Assembly (NCBI GenBank): GCA_021769625.1
Contig: JAETSN010000042.1
Location: forward strand, 1 to 37,840
Length of the DNA stretch: 37,840 nt
Reading direction: 5' to 3'
Source: [Clostridium] symbiosum
GTDB taxonomy: Bacteria > Bacillota > Clostridia > Lachnospirales > Lachnospiraceae
Position 1 is the first letter of the stretch; each line of letters starts with the position of its first letter. The translations under genes and the position numbers were made by a program. Positions 32,195 through 37,840 of the stretch are shown here, piece by piece. Under the pieces are notes generated by a model. The model was not told where the DNA came from, did not search any database, and saw only the letters and a program-made list of their open reading frames with translations.

Positions 32195-32662
32195 ATGTCA
32201 AAACGGGAAAATTACGAGGCGAGATTTGAAAAGCTTCTGCTTCCGGTCACCGAGGAGAACGGCGTGGAGATCTACGACGTGGAGTATGTGAAGGAAGGGA
32301 GCGACTGGTATCTGCGGGCCTACATTGACAGGGAGGGCGGCGTTACGATCGAGGACTGTGAGAAGGTGAGCCGGGCGGTTTCCGATATCATGGACAGAGA
32401 AGATTTTATCGAGGACGCGTACATTCTGGAAGTCAGCTCTCCGGGACTGGGACGGACGCTGAAAAAGGATAAGCATCTTGCGCGCAGCATCGGGGAAGAG
32501 GTGGAGATAAAAACCTATAAACCGATCGAAAAGCGGAAAGAATTTGCGGGCATCCTGAAGGCTTTTGATGAGGAGAGCATTACCATAGAAACAAAAGAAG
32601 CAGTGAGCATGAAATTTGCCAGAAGCGATGTGGCGCTTATCAGACTGGCGTTGGATATTTAA
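32195..32662 (+). CDS. rimP: Ribosome maturation factor RimP
   Basis: RimP assists assembly of the 30S subunit. The 155-residue protein has the N-terminal alpha/beta domain (LLLPVTEENGVEIYDVEYVKEGSDWYLRAYID region, then GGVTIEDCEKVSRAVSDIMD), the signature YILEVSSPGLGRTLKK, and a C-terminal SH3-like barrel. ATG 32195 follows GGGAGAAG. It is first in the operon, as in B. subtilis (ylxS). Confidence 0.95.
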   Translation: MSKRENYEARFEKLLLPVTEENGVEIYDVEYVKEGSDWYLRAYIDREGGVTIEDCEKVSRAVSDIMDREDFIEDAYILEVSSPGLGRTLKKDKHLARSIGEEVEIKTYKPIEKRKEFAGILKAFDEESITIETKEAVSMKFARSDVALIRLALDI

Positions 32663-32668
32663 CAAACA

Positions 32669-32707
32669 GCAGCTGCCCGGATGCCGCCCCGGCGGCGGGG
32701 CAGCTGC
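32669..32707 (+). promoter_or_regulatory. Strong nested hairpin between rimP and nusA
   Basis: GCAGCTGCCC pairs perfectly with GGGCAGCTGC (32669-32678 with 32698-32707), and inside it GCCGCC pairs with GGCGGC. It has no T-tract and is followed 27 bases later by the nusA start with AGGAGGAAAGG. It fills the only wide gap in the operon before ylxQ. Roles may be mRNA processing or stability. Confidence 0.6.
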
Positions 32708-32733
32708 GGGACTGAAAGTAGGAGGAAAGGTCA

Positions 32734-33972
32734 ATGAACAGCGAATTATTACAGGCACTCGATATGCTGGAGAAGGAGAAGGAGATCAGCAAGGATATTC
32801 TGTTTGCGGCGATCGAGGATTCCCTGAAGGCGGCCTGCAAGGAACACCTCGGCAGAAATGAGAACGTGGTGGTGGAAGTGGACAGGGAAACAGGCGATTT
32901 CCATTGCTATTGCGAGAAAGAGGTAGTGGAAACGGAAGATGATATCGAGGACGATTCTCTGCAGATCACTTTGGAAGATGCGCAGAAGATCACCTCCGGC
33001 GCAGTGGCCGGGGATGTGATCAGGCTGGAAGTGAATTCCGCGGAGTTTGGTAGGATTGCAGCCGGAAAGGCGAAGAATGTGATCCTGCAGAAGATCAGGG
33101 AGGAAGAGAAGAGTTCAGTTTACAATCTGTATAAAGATAAGATCGGGCAGGTGGTCACAGGTATCGTACAGCGGCAGGTGGGAAGCACCATCAGCATCAA
33201 TCTGGGGAAGGCGGATGCACAGCTCACGGAGAAGGAGATCGTGCCGGAAGAGAACCTGCGGCTCACAGAGCGTGTGAAAGTATATATCCTGGGTGTTCCG
33301 GAGACGAAGAAGGGTTTCAGGATCCTGGTCAGCAGGACCCATGCGAATCTGGTCCGGAAGCTGTTTGAGGAGGAAGTGACGGAGATAAAGGACGGCACGG
33401 TGGAGATCGTCAGCATCGCGAGAGAGCCGGGCAGCAGGACGAAGATGGCGGTGCGTTCCAATGTGCCGGATGTGGATCCGGTGGGCGCCTGTGTGGGCCA
33501 GGGCGGCGCCAGGGTGGATGCCGTGGTCGCCGAGCTGAGAAACGAGAAGATCGATATTGTGGAATGGGACGAAAATCCGGGTAACTTTATTCAGAACGCA
33601 TTGTCCCCGGCCAAGATCGTAGCGGTGTTTGCGGATCCGGAGGAGAAGACGGCGAAGGTGGTCGTGCCGGATTACCAGCTTTCCCTCGCCATCGGCAAAG
33701 CAGGACAGAACGCAAGGCTGGCGGCGAAGCTGACAGGATACAAGATCGATATCAAATCCGAGACGCAGGCGAAGGATGCGCCAGGCTTCCGCTATGAGGA
33801 TTATCTGGACGATGAGTACGAGGACGGCGAGTACGGGGAAGGATATGAGGACGAGTACGCAGAGGGGGAATATGCAGAGGAATATGAAGAGGATGCGTAT
33901 GAGGAACCTGCTGAGGAAGTTTCGGAAGAGATGTTAGAAGAAAATGCCTCCGAAGAAGTCTATGAAGAATAG
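32734..33972 (+). CDS. nusA: Transcription termination/antitermination factor NusA
   Basis: NusA binds RNA polymerase and nascent RNA and controls pausing and termination. The 412-residue protein has the N-terminal RNAP-binding domain, an S1 domain (GQVVTGIVQRQVGSTISINLG), and two KH domains with GACVGQGGARVDAV and AIGKAGQNARLAAKLTGYKIDI. After the KH core the protein ends in about 55 residues of Glu, Tyr, Asp and Gly (DEYEDGEYGEGYEDEYAEGE and on), an acidic tail instead of the E. coli AR domains. ATG 32734 follows AGGAGGAAAGG. It is co-transcribed with rimP and infB. Confidence 0.96.
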   Translation: MNSELLQALDMLEKEKEISKDILFAAIEDSLKAACKEHLGRNENVVVEVDRETGDFHCYCEKEVVETEDDIEDDSLQITLEDAQKITSGAVAGDVIRLEVNSAEFGRIAAGKAKNVILQKIREEEKSSVYNLYKDKIGQVVTGIVQRQVGSTISINLGKADAQLTEKEIVPEENLRLTERVKVYILGVPETKKGFRILVSRTHANLVRKLFEEEVTEIKDGTVEIVSIAREPGSRTKMAVRSNVPDVDPVGACVGQGGARVDAVVAELRNEKIDIVEWDENPGNFIQNALSPAKIVAVFADPEEKTAKVVVPDYQLSLAIGKAGQNARLAAKLTGYKIDIKSETQAKDAPGFRYEDYLDDEYEDGEYGEGYEDEYAEGEYAEEYEEDAYEEPAEEVSEEMLEENASEEVYEE

Positions 33973-34001
33973 GCAGATAATAAAAAACAGAAAGGCTTGA
34001 T

Positions 34002-34274
34002 ATGACAAAGAAAATTCCCATGAGGCAGTGCATCGGCTGCGGGCAGATGAAGAGTAAGAAAGAATTACTGCGGATTTTGAAAACGGCGGAAGGCGAGATC
34101 ACGATGGATGTGACCGGCAGAAAGAACGGAAGAGGCGCATACCTGTGCTTTTCCGAGGAGTGCCTGCACAGAGCGATCAGGACAAAGGGTTTGGAGCGCT
34201 CTTTCCAGATGAAGATCCTGCCGGAAGTTTATGAAAGGCTGGAAAAGGAGTTTGAAAATATAAATGGTAAATAA
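34002..34274 (+). CDS. rnpM: RNase P modulator RnpM (YlxR, DUF448)
   Basis: This 90-residue basic protein begins KIPMRQCIGCGQMKSKKELLRI, continues with GRKNGRGAYLCFSEECL (the family GRGAYLC signature), and ends in a basic helix. YlxR-family proteins bind RNA; in B. subtilis the member is reported to bind the RNase P RNA and modulate its activity. It lies in the usual nusA-rnpM-ylxQ-infB order and overlaps ylxQ by 11 bases. Confidence 0.93.
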   Translation: MTKKIPMRQCIGCGQMKSKKELLRILKTAEGEITMDVTGRKNGRGAYLCFSEECLHRAIRTKGLERSFQMKILPEVYERLEKEFENINGK

Positions 34275-34608
34275 AGTATACTCAATGATGGGCCTTGCGG
34301 AAAAAGCAGGTAAAGTGGTGAGCGGGGAGTTTTCTACGGAAAAAGCTGTGAAAAGCAAAAAAGCCTGTCTGGTCATTCTGGCATCGGATGCTTCCGGGAA
34401 TACCAGAAAACATTTTTCCGATATGTGTGCCTACCGGAATACAGCGCTTTGTATCTACGGGAACAAGGAAGAACTTGGGCATGCGATCGGAAAGGAAATG
34501 AGAGCGAGCCTTGCCGTTACGGACAAAGGATTCGCGGATGCGATCCGGAAGCGGATTGAGGAATCATATGATATCGGAAGAGAAGATGCGGAACTGGACA
34601 GCATCTGA
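34264..34608 (+). CDS. ylxQ: L7Ae-family K-turn RNA-binding protein YlxQ
   Basis: The 114-residue protein has the L7Ae/L30e fold: MMGLAEKAGKVVSGEFSTEKAVKSKKACLVILASDAS, then KHFSDMCAYRNTALCIYGNKEELGHAIGKEMRASLAVTDKGFADAI (read over 8-104). Family members bind kink-turn RNAs. ATG 34264 lies within the end of rnpM, so the genes are translationally coupled. The last residues (GREDAELDSI) are encoded by the first copy of a 24-base repeat whose second copy is downstream at 34675. Confidence 0.92.
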   Translation: MVNKVYSMMGLAEKAGKVVSGEFSTEKAVKSKKACLVILASDASGNTRKHFSDMCAYRNTALCIYGNKEELGHAIGKEMRASLAVTDKGFADAIRKRIEESYDIGREDAELDSI

Positions 34609-34698
34609 ACGGACGGCATCCAGAGAATTTACAGACGCGCAGGCGGCTGGAAATTGCTCTGCGGGCAGAGATGCCGGAAGAGAAGATGCGGAACTGGA
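34575..34698 (+). repeat. 24-base direct repeat, 100-base period, at the ylxQ-infB junction
   Basis: CGGAAGAGAAGATGCGGAAC and the next four bases (TGGA) occur at 34575-34598, inside the end of ylxQ, and exactly again at 34675-34698, just before the infB SD. The sequence between them is unrelated. This looks like the trace of a local duplication of the ylxQ 3' end. Confidence 0.8.
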
Positions 34699-34716
34699 AT
34701 GGAGGGAGAATAGTAT

Positions 34717-37700
34717 ATGGCGAAGATGAAAGTACATGAACTTGCGAAAGAGTTGGAGATACAGAGTAAGGATATCATTACATACCTGAAGGAAAAGGGT
34801 ATGGAAGTAAAAGCGGCACAGAGTTCCATCGAGGACGAGGCGATTGCCCTGGTGAGGGGGCGGTTTAAAAGCGGAGGAAAAGATGCCGAAAAGACGGCAA
34901 AGGAGGCTGCTTTAGTGACGGATATGCCGGCAGAAAGGAAGACAGTGCAGAGTACATCTGCTGCAGAAAAGACAGTGATGGCGAAGGAAGAAAAAGCGGA
35001 AAAAGCAGAAAAAGCGGTGGCGGCCGAAAAAGTCGGCGCAGCAAAAAGCGCGCCTGAAAAGAGACCTGCGGCGGAAAATGCAAAGACAGAGGAGCCGCCC
35101 AAAAAGAAAAAGAAGATCATTATCATCAATAATTCCGGAAACAGCAAAATGCAGGGAAACAGAACCGGTGACAGAAACGCGGACAGAGGCGGAAGGGACA
35201 GAAGGCCTCAGGGTCAGGGGCAGGGCCGTCCTCAGGGACAAAACCGTCCCCAGGGAAACGGTGCAAGACCGGTATCCGCGGCAAATCCTTACAGGCCCCT
35301 GATCAAGCCCAGCGTGAAACCGCAGCCGGTGACCAATGATTTCGGAAACCGAAACCGGATGCAGAACAACAGCAAGCCTGCAGCGAGCGCTCCCTCTGTG
35401 CCGAAGGAGGAGGCTGTGAAGCCGGCAGTAAAGGCAGCAGCCGAAAATACTGCGGCAGGGAAAGAAATCAAACAGAGTGAGGCACCTCGCACAAACAATG
35501 GGGAGAGACGCAGTGAGCAGAGAAACGGCGAGAGAAGGGAATTCCAGAACCGGGAGAAAAACGATGGCAGGGAACGGCAGGGAAACCGCTTATCCGGCAG
35601 CGGTAAAAACGAAGGCAGACGAAGCGAAGGCCAAAATCGCCCGGGATATCAAAACGGTCAAAAGGGCCAGACGGGCAGTGCTGCTGGGAATAAACCTTTT
35701 AATAATAGCGGGCGCGGTACTAGACCGGATAGCAGAAACGCAGCTCCCGGAAAGCGGGGCGGGCAGGGTAAAGGCTTTGCAGTGGATACACAGCCGGCTC
35801 CTGCAGAAAAGAGACCGCAGGACGAAAAACGGCGCGGAAATCAGGACAGGGACAAACGCTCCAGAAAGGATATGATCTACGAGGAGGAGGAAAAGACAAC
35901 CCTGAAGAATAAAGCGGGACGCTTTATCAAGCCGGAAAAGAAAGAGGCGGTCGTAGAAGAACAGATCAAGGTCATCACACTGCCGGAGAAGCTGACCATC
36001 AAGGAACTCGCTGACAAGATGAAGATGCAGCCTTCCGCCATCATCAAAAAACTTTTCCTGGCAGGGCAGGTTGTGACCTTAAATACGGAAGTATCCTACG
36101 AGGAAGCGGAAAATATTGCGATCGAATACGATATCATCTGCGAGAAGGAAGTGCAGGTGGATGTCATCGAAGAACTGCTGAAGGAGGAGGAAGAGGATGT
36201 AAGCAAGATGGTAAAACGTCCGCCTGTAGTCTGTGTCATGGGACACGTAGACCACGGCAAAACCTCCCTTCTGGATGCGATCCGTAAGACAAACGTAACG
36301 GATAAGGAAGCCGGCGGTATTACACAGGCGATCGGTGCATATACTGTAAATGTTAATAATGCGAAGATCACTTTCCTGGATACGCCGGGACATGAAGCGT
36401 TTACGGCGATGCGTATGCGCGGTGCCAACGCGACGGATATCGCAATACTTGTTATTGCGGCGGATGACGGCGTAAAACCGCAGACCGTGGAAGCCATCAA
36501 CCATGCAAAAGCGGCGGGCGTGGAGATCATCGTAGCCGTAAATAAGATCGATAAACCTACCGCCAATGTGGAAAAGGTAAAGCAGGAACTGATGGAGTTT
36601 GAGCTTGTCCCTACAGACTGGGGCGGCAGCACGGAGTTCGTGCCGGTATCAGCAAAGAGCGGCGAAGGAATCGAGGATTTGCTGGAGACAATTCTGCTGA
36701 CAGCGGAAATTATGGAATTGAAGGCGAATAAGAAGAGAAAGGCAAGAGGCCTTGTGATTGAGGCGGAGTTAGATAAGGGACGCGGTCCTGTGGCGACCAT
36801 TCTGGTGCAGAAGGGTACGCTGAAGATCGGCGACTTTGTATCGGCGGGCGCAAGCTACGGCAAAGTCAGGGCTATGATTGACGATAAGGGAAAACGCGTC
36901 AAGGAGGCGGGGCCTTCCATGCCGGTGGAGATTCTGGGACTTTCCGACGTGCCGGCGGCAGGCGAGGTATTCCTTGCCCATGAGAGCGATAAGACGGCAA
37001 AGAGCTACGCGGAGACCTATCTTTCTCAGCATAAAGAACAGATGCTGGCGGATACCAGAGTCAGGATGTCTCTGGACGATCTGTTCTCCCAGATTAAGGA
37101 GGGCGATCTGAAGGAACTGAACCTTGTGGTGAAAGCGGATGTACAGGGTTCCGTGGAAGCGGTGAAACAGAGTCTGCTGAAGCTCAGCAACGAGGAAGTC
37201 GTCGTGAAGTGTATCCATGGCGGCGTGGGCGCGATCAACGAGTCCGATGTGACGCTGGCTTCGGCATCCAACGCCATCATCATCGGTTTCAATGTAAAAC
37301 CGGACGCGCAGGCAAAAGCTACCGCGGAGCGGGAGAAAGTGGATGTAAGGCTCTACGACGTCATCTACAAGGCAATCGAAGATGTGGAGCGCGCAATGAA
37401 AGGTATGCTGGCGCCGGTCTACGAGGAAAAGGTGATCGGCCATGCGGAAGTGCGGCAGATATTCAAAGCCTCCGCAGTGGGAAATATCGCCGGGTCCTAT
37501 GTGCTTGACGGCGAGTTCAGACGTGACTGCCTGATCCGCATTTCCCGCGAGGGTGAACAGATTTATGAAGGAAAACTTGCATCTTTGAAGAGATTTAAGG
37601 ACGATGTGAAGGAAGTCAGGGCAGGTTTTGAGTGCGGCTTCGTATTCGAGGGCTTTGACCAGATGCAGGAACTGGATATCGTGGAAGCATATATCATGGT

Positions 37701-37719
37701 AGAGGTACCAAGAGAATAA
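34717..37719 (+). CDS. infB: Translation initiation factor IF-2
   Basis: IF-2 is the GTPase that brings initiator tRNA to the ribosome and joins the subunits. At 1000 residues it is long because of a 370-residue disordered N-terminal region rich in Lys, Glu, Ala, then Gly/Gln/Arg/Pro ([14 protein letters not shown]). It starts with one IF2N helical domain ([24 protein letters not shown]) and has a second before the G domain ([21 protein letters not shown]). The G domain has G1 GHVDHGKT (509-516), G3 DTPGHE (555-560) and G4 NKID (609-612), followed by domains II to IV ending in [19 protein letters not shown] 34717 follows GGAGGGAGAA. Confidence 0.97.
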   Translation: MAKMKVHELAKELEIQSKDIITYLKEKGMEVKAAQSSIEDEAIALVRGRFKSGGKDAEKTAKEAALVTDMPAERKTVQSTSAAEKTVMAKEEKAEKAEKAVAAEKVGAAKSAPEKRPAAENAKTEEPPKKKKKIIIINNSGNSKMQGNRTGDRNADRGGRDRRPQGQGQGRPQGQNRPQGNGARPVSAANPYRPLIKPSVKPQPVTNDFGNRNRMQNNSKPAASAPSVPKEEAVKPAVKAAAENTAAGKEIKQSEAPRTNNGERRSEQRNGERREFQNREKNDGRERQGNRLSGSGKNEGRRSEGQNRPGYQNGQKGQTGSAAGNKPFNNSGRGTRPDSRNAAPGKRGGQGKGFAVDTQPAPAEKRPQDEKRRGNQDRDKRSRKDMIYEEEEKTTLKNKAGRFIKPEKKEAVVEEQIKVITLPEKLTIKELADKMKMQPSAIIKKLFLAGQVVTLNTEVSYEEAENIAIEYDIICEKEVQVDVIEELLKEEEEDVSKMVKRPPVVCVMGHVDHGKTSLLDAIRKTNVTDKEAGGITQAIGAYTVNVNNAKITFLDTPGHEAFTAMRMRGANATDIAILVIAADDGVKPQTVEAINHAKAAGVEIIVAVNKIDKPTANVEKVKQELMEFELVPTDWGGSTEFVPVSAKSGEGIEDLLETILLTAEIMELKANKKRKARGLVIEAELDKGRGPVATILVQKGTLKIGDFVSAGASYGKVRAMIDDKGKRVKEAGPSMPVEILGLSDVPAAGEVFLAHESDKTAKSYAETYLSQHKEQMLADTRVRMSLDDLFSQIKEGDLKELNLVVKADVQGSVEAVKQSLLKLSNEEVVVKCIHGGVGAINESDVTLASASNAIIIGFNVKPDAQAKATAEREKVDVRLYDVIYKAIEDVERAMKGMLAPVYEEKVIGHAEVRQIFKASAVGNIAGSYVLDGEFRRDCLIRISREGEQIYEGKLASLKRFKDDVKEVRAGFECGFVFEGFDQMQELDIVEAYIMVEVPRE

Positions 37720-37724
37720 AGCAC

Positions 37725-37840
37725 ATAAACTGACGAAGGAAGTTTATGTGCGCTACGGTGCAATTCGCAGAGCGAATCGCAGCGTTTCCCGATAAACTGA
37801 CGAAGGAAGTTTATGTGCGCTACGGTGCAATTCGCAGAGC
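37725..37840 (+). repeat. Tandem 67-base hairpin repeat after infB
   Basis: A 49-base segment beginning ATAAACTGACGAAGG is present at 37725-37773 and identically at 37792-37840, a 67-base period cut by the window edge. The unit contains two hairpins: ATAAACT/AGTTTAT (in the first copy extended to a 10-bp stem by the preceding CAC) and AATTCGC/GCGAAT. There may be more copies downstream before the next gene, expected to be rbfA. Confidence 0.85.

Noticed and set aside
34511-34729. Possible small gene between ylxQ and infB
   Set aside because: It overlaps ylxQ and infB in another frame. Its apparent GREDAELE ending is only the second copy of the 24-base repeat.
37725-37840. CRISPR array
   Set aside because: Only two identical units with a 67-base period are present, the spacing sequence is not variable spacer-like, and no cas genes are in the window.

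Overview
The window reads as a chromosomal segment of a mesophilic, moderate-GC anaerobic Firmicute, most likely a Lachnospiraceae-type Clostridia. The evidence is the Gram-positive replicase PolC next to ispG, the order rimP-nusA-rnpM-ylxQ-infB, strong Shine-Dalgarno (SD) sites throughout, and many protein types I associate with that family: Rpn-type nuclease with a heptad tail, PadR plus permease-prefix SEDS protein, MscL with a zinc ribbon, and Fe-S aldo/keto reductase. No phage, IS transposase, rRNA operon or CRISPR array is visible.

Layout. (1) 48-5838: ispG and polC, separated by a hairpin-rich 148-base spacer. (2) 5934-7814: a well-formed tRNA-Glu(CTC) unit with promoter and terminator, then a response regulator lacking its DNA-binding end that abuts a BtpA/SgcQ-family fragment lacking its start. 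I read this as a deletion scar. (3) 7919-13519: an Rpn-like nuclease, a large beta-CASP metallo-beta-lactamase protein with a repetitive C-terminal half, a small unknown protein, and a lipoprotein nuclease of the EndA type carrying 11-residue repeats. (4) 13652-17922: a complete pstSCAB-phoU phosphate operon with PHO-box-like repeats upstream. (5) 18188-22688: a SEDS-like membrane protein with its PadR repressor and a 19-bp palindromic operator, mscL, a helical-bundle protein and a sodium/solute symporter. (6) 23059-25041: two proteins of no certain family; the second resembles flagellar FlgL/FliD proteins at its ends, and a sigma-D-like promoter lies upstream of the pair. (7) 25210-32003: an MBOAT acyltransferase with an SGNH/DltD-like partner, a NYN-LOTUS-LOTUS RNA-binding nuclease, an aldo/keto reductase with two Fe-S clusters, and a multi-pass membrane protein. 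(8) 32038-37840: the translation/transcription operon rimP-nusA-rnpM-ylxQ-infB, with an apparent attenuator in its leader, ending in a tandem 67-base hairpin repeat.

Blocks 1 and 8 are adjacent in many related genomes, so the 26 kb between polC and rimP looks like accessory material placed in, or accumulated within, a core cluster.

The most unusual signal is non-coding. Two homologous structured elements (17934-18090 and 28972-29108) sit between convergent genes. Each is closed by a 22-bp helix in which all five sequence differences between the copies are compensated on the opposite arm, and the inner terminator-like stem has a sixth compensated pair. A second dispersed hairpin family (18123-18186 and 25134-25200) also lies between convergent genes.
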